Source: Thermaerobacter marianensis (lineage in GTDB: Bacteria > Bacillota > Sulfobacillia > DYIH01). From it: DNA of 6,002 nt. Within the stretch, counting starts at the first letter, position 1; each line of letters begins with the position of its first letter. The stretch is from positions 1-6,002 of the forward strand of contig DYIH01000107.1 of assembly GCA_020723785.1 (NCBI GenBank). The letters are read 5' to 3'. A program made the translations under genes and the position numbers. Positions 1 to 6,002 of the stretch are shown one piece after another. The notes under the pieces are model-generated. The model did no database searches. It worked only from the letters and a program-made list of their open reading frames with translations, and was not told where the DNA came from.

Positions 1-1494
1 CGCGCCCAGGAAACCGGCATGACGGTGGACGAGCTGCGCTCCGGCCCGGGCGGGCGCAGCGTCCACGTGGCCGCGCCGGTGGTTGGGGGGGGGCAGATCA
101 AGGGCTTCGTCTACCTGATCGGTTCCCTGGAACAGATCGACGCCGTGCTGCGCGGCATGCGGCCCATCCTGGCCACGTCCACCCTGGTCGCCCTCCTGGT
201 GGCGGCCGTCCTCAGCTACATCCTGGCCCGCACCATCACCGGCCCGGTCAAGGAACTGACGGCCCGGGCCGGCGAAATGGCCGGCGGCCGTTTCGACCGG
301 CTCATCGAGGTCCGCTCCTCCGACGAGATCGGCCGGCTGGCGGGGATGTTCAACCACCTGACGGTCCGCCTCCGGGACACCCTGGAGGAGATCTCCGCCG
401 AGAAGCGCAAGGCCGAGGCCATCCTCAACCACATGGCCGACGGCATCATCGCCGTCGACCGGGAGAGCCGTGTCATGCTCCTGAACCCGGCAGCCGCCCG
501 CATGCTCCGGGTCGCTCCGGAGGAGGTGGTCGGGCGGCCTCTCCTGGCCGTGCTGCCCGACCTGCCCCTGGAGGGCGCCCTTTCAGCCGTCCTGGCCGGG
601 CGGGAGGAGGAGCCGGGCGAGGTGACCGTCCCCCGCCGCGGCATGGTCCTGCGAGCGCGCCTGGCCCCCCTGCGGGACCCGGCCGGCCAGCCCGCCGGCC
701 TGGTCATCGTGTTCCACGACATCACCCAGCAGGAAAAGCTGGAGACCATGCGGCGGGAATTCGTGGCCAACGTGTCCCATGAATTGCGTACGCCTATCAC
801 CACCATCAAGAGCTACGTGGAGACCCTGCTGGAGGGCGCCCGCGACGAGCCCGAGGTGGCCGACCGCTTCCTGCGCGTCGTGGCCGGCGAGACGGACCGC
901 ATGGTCCGGCTGGTCAACGACCTCCTGACGCTGTCCCAGATCGACAGCCGCCGGATGCGCTGGGAGATGGAGGCCCTCGACCTGGGCGGGCTGGTGGCCG
1001 AGGTCGGCGAGAAGTTCGCCGACCGGTGCCGGCGCAAGGGGCTGGCCCTCGACGTCGCCGCGGCGCAGAACCTGCCGGAGGTGTGGGGGGACCGCGACCG
1101 GCTGGAGCAGGTGTTGTCCAACCTGCTGAACAACGCCGTCGACTTCACCCCGGCCGACGGCGCCATCCACCTATCCGCCGAGGCGGAAGGCGATCGGGTC
1201 CTGGTGCGGATCTTCGAGCGCTTTTACCGGGTCGACAAGGCCCGCTCCCGCGAATTCGGCGGCACCGGCCTGGGCCTGGCCATCGCCAGGGAGATCGTCG
1301 AGGCTCACGGCGGGCGGATCGAGATCGACAGCGCTCCGGGGCGGGGTACCGAGGGGCGGTTCGACATCCCGGTCCGCCCCGCCGACGCGGGGTCCACGGA
1401 TGCGGCCGGCGCCGCCGGGGGACTGACGGCGCGGGCCCGGCGGGACAAGACCCCGCCGGCCCGGCCTGACGGGGGCGATGACCATGGCGCGTAG
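1..1494 (+). CDS. walK: WalK/VicK-type sensor histidine kinase, 5'-partial, G1 box missing
   Basis: Membrane sensor kinase of the WalRK cell-wall homeostasis two-component system, expected to phosphorylate WalR. The frame is open through base 1, and the ATG at 19 falls inside the extracellular domain, so the true start lies upstream (full-length WalK is about 600 residues). Numbering from that ATG: end of the extracellular domain (1-48), transmembrane helix (about 49-70), HAMP (71-122), PAS (about 130-235), HisKA with H-box NVSHELRTPI and phospho-acceptor His254 (bases 778-780), N-box around Asn372, and G2 box GGTGLGLAI (414-422). FERFYRVDKARSRE (399-412) is a typical WalK signature. Against B. 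subtilis WalK recalled from memory, about 15 residues with the G1 box DxGxG are absent between Arg397 and Ile398, without a frameshift. The Gly/Ala/Arg-rich tail (452-491) is non-conserved and overlaps yycH. Family assignment is firm; whether the ATPase domain works is doubtful. Confidence 0.9.
   Translation, partial: RAQETGMTVDELRSGPGGRSVHVAAPVVGGGQIKGFVYLIGSLEQIDAVLRGMRPILATSTLVALLVAAVLSYILARTITGPVKELTARAGEMAGGRFDRLIEVRSSDEIGRLAGMFNHLTVRLRDTLEEISAEKRKAEAILNHMADGIIAVDRESRVMLLNPAAARMLRVAPEEVVGRPLLAVLPDLPLEGALSAVLAGREEEPGEVTVPRRGMVLRARLAPLRDPAGQPAGLVIVFHDITQQEKLETMRREFVANVSHELRTPITTIKSYVETLLEGARDEPEVADRFLRVVAGETDRMVRLVNDLLTLSQIDSRRMRWEMEALDLGGLVAEVGEKFADRCRRKGLALDVAAAQNLPEVWGDRDRLEQVLSNLLNNAVDFTPADGAIHLSAEAEGDRVLVRIFERFYRVDKARSREFGGTGLGLAIAREIVEAHGGRIEIDSAPGRGTEGRFDIPVRPADAGSTDAAGAAGGLTARARRDKTPPARPDGGDDHGA
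1471..1475 (+). promoter_or_regulatory. Ribosome binding site deciding the yycH start
   Basis: A GGGGG stretch inside the end of walK lies 8 bases before the ATG at 1484 but only 2 bases before the ATG at 1478. The spacing favours 1484 as the start of yycH. It is a weak, G-rich Shine-Dalgarno rather than AGGAGG, so translation may depend on coupling to walK. Confidence 0.45.
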
Positions 1495-2944
1495 GGCGGT
1501 TCTGGAGCAGGTCAAGTCCGTCCTGCTGGTCGTCCTGGTCTGCGCCAGCCTGGTCCTCAGCGCCCGCGAGCCGATGGGGGTGGCCGTCAGCAAGGCGCAC
1601 CGGGAAATGCCCTATGTCATCGAAGGCAATCAGAGGGCCGCCGGGCTGTCCCAACTGCTGCTGCCCCGCCGGCTGGTCCTCCACCGGGAGGGCCGCCACG
1701 CCCTGCTGGCCGACCCCGATTCGGCTGGTTTCCGTTCCCTCTGGGGCGAGATGCAGAGGGCCGCTCTGGCGGCGCGGGGCACGGGACAGGTGGAACCGGT
1801 GAAAAGCAGCGAGATCGCCGCTCTGCGCCGCTCCCGGACGGGCGTAGAAGCGATCCTGCCCGCGGAATTGCCGCTGGACGCCTGGTTCGCCGTCTGGAGC
1901 GGCCGCGGCGCCCCGGCCGGTGACGGGGGGCGGCCGGAGGGCCTCGACAGGCTGGCCCTTTTCGTAGGCGGGGACGGCAACCTGGACATCTACCTGGGGA
2001 ACACCCGCGGCTGGGGCCGGCTGCGGGCGCCCGGCGGCACCACCCTTGCCGCCGCGCTGCAGGCCGCCGCCGGGGAGGCGGCCCCGGCCCGGGAACTGAC
2101 GGGCGGTTGGTTGCGCGTGCATCCCGAAGGGGTCTACGTACCTTCGTTCGAGGTCTCGATGGGGCGCCTGGTGGCCGATCCCGAGCCCGCGGTCGACAAG
2201 GATCGCCTACGGGACGCCTTTTTCCCCGATTCCACCGCCGTCCGGCGCATCCAGAGCCAGGACGGGGCCACCGTGGCCACCGACGGACGCGACGGGCTGA
2301 TCGTCTACCCCGACGGCGCGGTTGCCTTCAACCGGCCCTCTCCCCGGAACAGGGACCGCGACGGGGGGAAGTGGGCCGCCCTGAAACAGGCGGCCGAGTT
2401 CGTCGGCGGCCACGGCGGCTGGCCCGCCGGGGCGCGGTTGCTCACGGCCATGGCGGTGCGGGCGGGAGCGGGCCCAGGCGATGCTCCGGACGGAAGCAAA
2501 TCCCAGTCGCTGCTGGGCTATCGCTTCGCATTCGTCCCCGGCTACCGCGGCTACCCGATCGTCGGGGGCCTGGAAGGGATGCGGGTTCCTTCCGCGGCAA
2601 CCGGGGTGCCGGCGCCCCTGGAAGTTTTCACGGCGCCGTCGGGAGAGGTTCAGGGGTTCAGCCGCACCGTGAGCCGTCCGAGGGTCGAGCAGGCGCCCCA
2701 GCGGCTGATTTACCCGCAAGACGCCCTCTCCGCCATCGACGGCTGGGTCGGGAGCAAGGTTGCCGTGCGTGATCTGTTCCCCGCCTACCTCAGCCGGCGC
2801 TCGGCCAGCGGGGCGCGCGTGATGCAGCCCGTCTGGGTCGCGGAACTGGCCGACGGCGCCCTGCTGGCCGTCGACGGCGCCACGGACAGCGCCACGCCCC
2901 GGGTCTACGCGACCGGTGAAACCGCCGGCAGGCCGGGCGGATAG
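1484..2944 (+). CDS. yycH: YycH (WalH) regulatory partner of WalK
   Basis: Single-pass membrane protein, known in B. subtilis to form a complex with YycI and WalK that modulates kinase activity. The N-terminus shows the family pattern: a short basic stretch, then EQVKSVLLVVLVCASLVLS, a membrane anchor with the KS motif typical of YycH, leaving the rest outside the cell. A central segment (DAFFPDSTAVRRIQ, then a DGRDGLIVYPDGAVAFNRP stretch, about bases 2212-2340) fits the YycH-domain core. Length is 486 residues, slightly above the roughly 455 of B. subtilis YycH. The ATG at 1484 is chosen over 1478 for ribosome-binding-site spacing. The gene overlaps the walK end by 11 bases, implying translational coupling. 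The sequence is diverged and Gly/Ala/Arg-rich, in line with the GC content. Identification rests on the N-terminus, the core motif and position between walK and yycI. Confidence 0.88.
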   Translation: MARRAVLEQVKSVLLVVLVCASLVLSAREPMGVAVSKAHREMPYVIEGNQRAAGLSQLLLPRRLVLHREGRHALLADPDSAGFRSLWGEMQRAALAARGTGQVEPVKSSEIAALRRSRTGVEAILPAELPLDAWFAVWSGRGAPAGDGGRPEGLDRLALFVGGDGNLDIYLGNTRGWGRLRAPGGTTLAAALQAAAGEAAPARELTGGWLRVHPEGVYVPSFEVSMGRLVADPEPAVDKDRLRDAFFPDSTAVRRIQSQDGATVATDGRDGLIVYPDGAVAFNRPSPRNRDRDGGKWAALKQAAEFVGGHGGWPAGARLLTAMAVRAGAGPGDAPDGSKSQSLLGYRFAFVPGYRGYPIVGGLEGMRVPSAATGVPAPLEVFTAPSGEVQGFSRTVSRPRVEQAPQRLIYPQDALSAIDGWVGSKVAVRDLFPAYLSRRSASGARVMQPVWVAELADGALLAVDGATDSATPRVYATGETAGRPGG

Positions 2945-2950
2945 GGAGGC

Positions 2951-2956
2951 AGGTGA
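2951..2956 (+). promoter_or_regulatory. Ribosome binding site deciding the yycI start
   Basis: AGGTGA lies 5 bases before the ATG at 2962, matching the 3' part of the AGGAGGTGA consensus. The upstream GGGAGG (2944-2949) sits only 3 bases from the alternative GTG at 2953. Together with the conserved MDW N-terminus of the family, this supports 2962 as the start. Confidence 0.55.
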
Positions 2957-2961
2957 CGAGC

Positions 2962-3891
2962 ATGGATTGGCCGCGGGCCAAAACCTACCTGATCGTGGCC
3001 TTTCTGCTGCTGAACCTGTTCTTGGCGCAGCCCGCCTGGGTCGGTGGTGTCGATGACCTCCTGCCCCTCCGTGCCTTGCGTACTCCGTCCGAGGCCCGGG
3101 TCAAGGAGCGGTTGAACGACGGCGGGATCGTGCTCTTGGGGCGCATCCCGAACGACCAGGTCAGGGAAATGCCGATGCTTGCGGTCGGCTTTGCCGAACC
3201 CAAGGCCGAAGCGCTGGCCGAGGCTTTCTTCGGGCGTGCCGGGGCGTCGCTGGAGACCCCGGAGGGTTCCCGAGCGGCGGTTTATCGGTCGGTGTACGGT
3301 GAAATACTGACGGTCATGCCGCAGGGGATCGTCATCTACCGCCGCAACCTGCAAGCCATCCGGCAGGCACGGCCTCTCGACCCGGACCAGGCCTCGCGGG
3401 AGGCCGAGGCCTTTTTGGCGCGCCTCGGCGGCGCCCTTCCGGCCAAGGTTGAGTTCGACGTCACCATGCCGGTCAGCGCCGACCCGCCCATCTATCAGGT
3501 GCTTTATGTGCAGAAGCACGACGGCCGGCGCGTCTTCGCCGGTTACGTCGGCGTGGAGGTGGCGTCCGGCGGCGTCCGTTCGGTAAAGGTCCTGGCCCTT
3601 GAACCGCTGCCGCAGAAATCGGCGGCGCGGCCGGTTCGGCTGAAAACGGCCGAGGAGGCCCTGCTGGCCCTGCGCAAGGAATTGATCAACCGGCGCCGCC
3701 TGTTGCCGGACCAGAAGCTGCTGGTGGACAGGATCGACCTGGGCTACTACTCCAGGCCCGTGGAATGGGCCAGTCAATGGGAGATCCCGCCGGTCTGGCG
3801 GATACTGACCAAGGACGGCCAGGTTTATTATGTCAACGTTTTCACCGAGGAACTGGAAGGCCTCCAGGAGGAATCGCCTCCGCCCACTTGA
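2962..3891 (+). CDS. yycI: YycI (WalI) regulatory partner of WalK
   Basis: Second auxiliary membrane protein of the WalK complex; YycI pairs with YycH and contacts WalK through its transmembrane helix. The N-terminus MDWPRAKTYLIVAFLLLNLF closely follows the usual YycI opening (MDW-x-RAK-T, then a membrane anchor with LNLF), with the helix at residues 7-24. The C-terminal stretch (VEWASQWEIPPVWRI, then GQVYYVNVFTEELE) resembles the extracellular beta-rich domain of the family. Length is 309 residues, against about 280 in B. subtilis. The frame extends 9 bases upstream to a GTG at 2953, but the MDW start with AGGTGA fits better. It follows yycH after 17 bases, so the two are almost certainly co-transcribed with walK. 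No frameshift or lost segment is seen. Confidence 0.9.
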   Translation: MDWPRAKTYLIVAFLLLNLFLAQPAWVGGVDDLLPLRALRTPSEARVKERLNDGGIVLLGRIPNDQVREMPMLAVGFAEPKAEALAEAFFGRAGASLETPEGSRAAVYRSVYGEILTVMPQGIVIYRRNLQAIRQARPLDPDQASREAEAFLARLGGALPAKVEFDVTMPVSADPPIYQVLYVQKHDGRRVFAGYVGVEVASGGVRSVKVLALEPLPQKSAARPVRLKTAEEALLALRKELINRRRLLPDQKLLVDRIDLGYYSRPVEWASQWEIPPVWRILTKDGQVYYVNVFTEELEGLQEESPPPT

Positions 3892-3929
3892 CGGAGGACA
3901 ATGCTTTCTGGTGGAGTAATTCTTTAGGG

Positions 3930-3943
3930 GACAGGAGCCTGTC
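3930..3943 (+). repeat. Short inverted repeat in the yycI-murA gap
   Basis: GACAGGAGCCTGTC can fold as a 5-base stem (GACAG/CTGTC) closing the loop GAGC, or be read as a near-palindrome. It is not followed by a run of T, so it is not an intrinsic terminator. It could be a protein-binding site or chance. Confidence 0.35.
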
Positions 3944-4021
3944 GCACAGCCCGGATCACGGAGCGACCGGTGTGGCCGCCAACCGAATATGCTACGGGCT
4001 CATGGGCGGGTTGTTTTCAGC

Positions 4022-4059
4022 AGGCCGCAGGAGGAACAGCAGACCGTAGGAGGAACAGC
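4022..4059 (+). repeat. 19-base tandem duplication carrying the Shine-Dalgarno sequence
   Basis: Bases 4022-4040 and 4041-4059 are adjacent copies of a 19-base unit differing at two positions (17/19 identical). The last 12 bases of each, AGGAGGAACAGC, are identical. Each copy therefore has a complete AGGAGG (4029-4034 and 4048-4053). No start codon follows the first copy at a useful distance, so only the second directly serves murA. Confidence 0.85.
4048..4053 (+). promoter_or_regulatory. murA ribosome binding site (AGGAGG)
   Basis: A perfect AGGAGG lies 7 bases before the TTG at 4061, the best ribosome binding site in the window. It fixes the murA start at a TTG rather than the ATG at 3989, which would add 24 residues unlike the family and has no comparable site. 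Confidence 0.85.
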
Positions 4060-4060
4060 G

Positions 4061-5338
4061 TTGGCGAAATTGGTCATCCAAGGAGGCAAACCCCTGCGGG
4101 GGCGCGTGCGGATCGGCGGCCGCAAGAACGCCGCGGTGGCGGTGATCCCCGCGGCGCTGCTGGGGGACGGTGTCAGCACGCTGGAGAACATCCCCAGCAT
4201 CCGGGATGTGGCGACATACATCGAGATCGTGAGGGCCATGGGCGCCCGGGCCGAGTGGGCTGCGCCCCACATCCTGCGTATTTCCGCCAACGGGCTGGAC
4301 TCCGTGGCGGTGACCTACGACCTGGTCAAGCGCATGCGCGCGTCCTATTACCTGCTGGGCGTGCTGCTGGCCAAGTTCGGCCGCGCCGAGGTGCCTCTGC
4401 CGGGCGGCTGCGACATCGGCCAGCGGCCCATCGACCAGCACCTGAAGGGGTTCCGCGCCCTGGGGGCGGACGTGGCCATCGAGCACGGCGTCGTCAAGGT
4501 CGAGGCCCGGCGGCTGGTGGGGACGTCCATCTACCTGGACACGGTCAGCGTCGGGGCCACCATCAACATCATGCTGGCGGCGACCCGCGCCGAGGGCGTC
4601 ACCGTGATCGAGAACGCCGCCAAGGAATCGCACATCGTCGACGTCGCCAACTGTCTGAACGCCATGGGCGCCCGGGTTGCGGGGGCGGGGACGGACGTGA
4701 TCAAGATCAAGGGGGTTCCCCGGCTGGAGGGGGCCGTCCACGCCATCATCCCCGACGAGATCGAGGCCGCCACCTTCATGATCGCCGCCGCCGGGAGCCA
4801 CGGTGAGGTTCTCGTGGATAACGTCATCCCCAAGCACCTGGAGCCCGTCTCGGCCAAGCTGCGGGAGATGGGCGCCGACATCGAGGAGAACGGCGAGTCC
4901 ATCCTGGTCCGCGGCAACGGCCGGCTCCAGGCATGCAACGTCAAGACCCTGCCCTACCCGGGCTTTCCCACCGACGCCCAGCAGCCGATGACCGTGCTCA
5001 TGGCCGTCGCCCAGGGCACCAGCATGGTCACCGAGACGATTTGGGACGGCCGTTTCAAGCACGTGGACGAACTCAAACGCATGGGCGCCAACATCCGCGT
5101 GGAGGGCCGCACGGCCGTCATCGAAGGCGTGGAACGCCTGAGCGGCGCCCCCGTCCAAGCCACCGACCTGCGCGCCGGCGCCGCCCTGGTCGTCGCCGGC
5201 CTGCTGGCCGAGGGCCGCACCGAGGTCTCCGGGCTCGCGCACATCGATCGGGGTTACGAGGGGATCGACGAGAAGTTCCGCGGCATCGGCGCCGACATCC
5301 AGCGGGTGGGGGTGGTCGAACCGTGCGCGGCAATCTGA
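4061..5338 (+). CDS. murA: UDP-N-acetylglucosamine 1-carboxyvinyltransferase (MurZ/MurA2 subtype)
   Basis: Cytoplasmic enzyme transferring enolpyruvate from phosphoenolpyruvate to UDP-GlcNAc, the first committed step of peptidoglycan synthesis and the fosfomycin target. At 425 residues from the TTG start it matches the family (about 420). Active-site features are present: Lys22-Asn23 in GGRKNAAVAVIP, catalytic Cys117 (bases 4409-4411) in LPGGCDIGQRPIDQHLKGF, the PGFPTDAQQPM segment with the conserved Asp, DLRAGAALVVAGL, and HIDRGYE near the C-terminus. RASYYLLG, VSVGATINIMLAA, ENAAKE and HLEPVSAKLREMG resemble B. subtilis MurZ more than MurA, as recalled, so this is probably the second paralogue of a Gram-positive with two copies. 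Because Cys117 is retained, fosfomycin sensitivity of the enzyme is expected. It sits 169 bases after yycI and overlaps htrA by 16 bases. Confidence 0.96.
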   Translation: MAKLVIQGGKPLRGRVRIGGRKNAAVAVIPAALLGDGVSTLENIPSIRDVATYIEIVRAMGARAEWAAPHILRISANGLDSVAVTYDLVKRMRASYYLLGVLLAKFGRAEVPLPGGCDIGQRPIDQHLKGFRALGADVAIEHGVVKVEARRLVGTSIYLDTVSVGATINIMLAATRAEGVTVIENAAKESHIVDVANCLNAMGARVAGAGTDVIKIKGVPRLEGAVHAIIPDEIEAATFMIAAAGSHGEVLVDNVIPKHLEPVSAKLREMGADIEENGESILVRGNGRLQACNVKTLPYPGFPTDAQQPMTVLMAVAQGTSMVTETIWDGRFKHVDELKRMGANIRVEGRTAVIEGVERLSGAPVQATDLRAGAALVVAGLLAEGRTEVSGLAHIDRGYEGIDEKFRGIGADIQRVGVVEPCAAI

Positions 5339-6002
5339 GCGTCGCCGTCATCGCCATCTGCAGCGCCCTGATCGGCGGCGTGGCCGCCACCTACCTGCAG
5401 CCCCGCCTCCTTCCCCGGGCGGCGCAGCCGTCACCCGCCCCGGCGCCCGGTCCCTCCATCAGGAGCGAGCCGCCGGCCGCGGCGTCCCGGGAGCAGCCGG
5501 CCGTGGCCGTGGCCGAAAAGGTGGGGCCGGCCATCGTCGGGATCACCACGGAGGAGGTCCTCCGGGACTGGTTCACCGGGCGCCGCTTCGTCGAGCCGCG
5601 CGCCAGCGGCTCCGGCGTCGTCTTCGACTCCCGTGGCTACATCGTGACCAACTACCACGTCGTCGAGGGGGCCGACCGGGTCGTCGTCGCCCTGGCCGAC
5701 GGGCGCCGCCTGGCGGGCCGCATCCGCGGCATCGACCCGCCCACCGACCTGGCCGTCATCCGGGTGGACGCGAGCGACCTGCACGCCGCGTCCTTCGCTG
5801 ATTCCGACAAGGTGAGGGTGGGCGAGACGGCCATCGCCATCGGCAACCCCCTCGGCATGGAGTTCCAGCGGTCGGTCACCGAAGGCATCGTCAGCGGTAT
5901 CCGCTCCACCCTGTACGGGCAGGGGCGGCTCGACCGGGTGTTTCAGTTAATCCAAACCGACGCCGCCATCAACCCCGGGAACAGCGGAGGCGCCCTGGTA
6001 AA
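5323..6002 (+). CDS. htrA: HtrA/DegP-type trypsin-like serine protease, 3'-partial
   Basis: Membrane-anchored envelope protease of the S1C family, degrading or refolding damaged exported proteins. The GTG at 5323 starts inside the end of murA, with a G-rich ribosome binding site (GGTGG, 5311-5315) 7 bases before it. In order: a short N-terminus, a transmembrane segment (about residues 5-24), a Pro/Ala-rich linker (about 30-62), then the protease domain from VAVAEKVGPAIVGI. The whole catalytic triad is visible: His112 in TNYHVVEGA, Asp142 in TDLAVI and Ser221 in NPGNSGGAL. IAIGNPLG (171-178) and VTEGIVSG (185-192) are typical of the family. The window ends just after the catalytic Ser, so the PDZ domain(s) cannot be seen. 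The 16-base overlap with murA suggests translational coupling. Product is certain; the exact subtype (HtrA, DegP, DegQ) is not. Confidence 0.95.
   Translation, partial: MRGNLSVAVIAICSALIGGVAATYLQPRLLPRAAQPSPAPAPGPSIRSEPPAAASREQPAVAVAEKVGPAIVGITTEEVLRDWFTGRRFVEPRASGSGVVFDSRGYIVTNYHVVEGADRVVVALADGRRLAGRIRGIDPPTDLAVIRVDASDLHAASFADSDKVRVGETAIAIGNPLGMEFQRSVTEGIVSGIRSTLYGQGRLDRVFQLIQTDAAINPGNSGGALV

Larger units (their letters stand above)
3892..4060 (+). other. Intergenic region between yycI and murA
   Basis: This 169-base gap is the only substantial non-coding stretch. Its first 40 bases are less GC-rich than the surroundings and hold a 9-codon reading frame (3901-3927) behind a GGAGG. Next come a short hairpin (3930-3943) and, just before murA, a 19-base tandem duplication carrying two AGGAGG motifs. 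A TTGACG (3888-3893) resembles a -35 box, but no -10 hexamer lies at 16-18 bases. TATGCT (3988-3993) resembles a -10 box without a good -35. A murA promoter is plausible but not established. No hairpin with a T-tract is present, so no intrinsic terminator is supported and read-through from yycI is possible. Confidence 0.6.

Noticed and set aside
19..21. ATG at 19 as the true start of walK
   Set aside because: The frame is open to base 1, and starting here would remove the first transmembrane helix and most of the extracellular sensor domain.
1186..1494. Frameshift as the cause of the missing G1 box, making walK a pseudogene
   Set aside because: The frame is unbroken on both sides: the N-box before and the G2 box after are in the same frame, so the loss is a multiple of three bases and the gene remains open to its stop.
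3888..3916. Sigma-A promoter based on TTGACG at 3888-3893
   Set aside because: No TATAAT-like hexamer lies 16-18 bases downstream; the nearest TAAT is too far, and the -35-like hexamer overlaps the yycI stop codon.
3989..4060. 24-residue N-terminal extension of murA from the ATG at 3989
   Set aside because: The TTG at 4061 has a perfect AGGAGG 7 bases upstream and aligns with the normal N-terminus. The extension has no ribosome binding site and would translate the Shine-Dalgarno repeats.
3970..4806. 278-codon + strand frame overlapping the start of murA in another frame
   Set aside because: Its Gly/Arg/His-rich translation has no family features and lies over an intact murA, so it is a frame shadow.
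3992..5242. 416-codon open frame on the - strand opposite murA, and other long antisense frames opposite walK, yycH and yycI
   Set aside because: High GC with GC-rich third positions leaves few stops on the opposite strand. The translations are repetitive in Gly, Arg, His and Asp with no recognisable domain, while the + strand genes have clear family motifs.

Overview
The window carries five protein-coding genes, all on the + strand and packed head to tail: the 3' part of a WalK/VicK-type sensor histidine kinase, its membrane-anchored partners YycH (WalH) and YycI (WalI), a UDP-N-acetylglucosamine 1-carboxyvinyltransferase (MurA, of the MurZ/MurA2 subtype), and the 5' part of an HtrA/DegP-type serine protease. 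The WalK-YycH-YycI trio is a hallmark of Firmicutes (Bacillota). The very high GC content (about 70% by eye, strongly GC-biased third codon positions) and the TTG and GTG starts point to a high-GC clostridial or related lineage, such as Peptococcaceae/Moorella-like, Symbiobacterium-like or Limnochordia-like bacteria. This placement is inference.

Layout: 1-1494 is walK, lacking its N-terminus. It overlaps yycH (1484-2944), which is followed after 17 bases by yycI (2962-3891). A 169-base gap, the only sizeable non-coding stretch, precedes murA (4061-5338). murA overlaps the start of htrA (5323 to the window edge) by 16 bases. The arrangement suggests one or two transcripts.

The genes share an envelope theme. 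WalK senses the state of the cell wall and phosphorylates the response regulator WalR, presumably encoded just upstream. YycH and YycI are single-pass membrane proteins that tune WalK. MurA commits UDP-GlcNAc to peptidoglycan synthesis. HtrA handles damaged or misfolded exported proteins. In Bacillus subtilis the genes after walI are walJ and htrC, so here murA sits where walJ would be expected.

The most notable observation is inside walK. About 15 residues holding the G1 box (DxGxG) of the ATP-binding domain are missing in frame, while the phospho-acceptor His, the N-box Asn and the G2 box remain. The N-box also has an Asp where a basic or polar residue is usual. Either this kinase is catalytically altered or the assembly has lost about 45 bases. 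A second oddity is a 19-base tandem duplication that gives murA two complete Shine-Dalgarno sequences. I found no mobile element, CRISPR array, RNA gene or evidently new multi-gene system.
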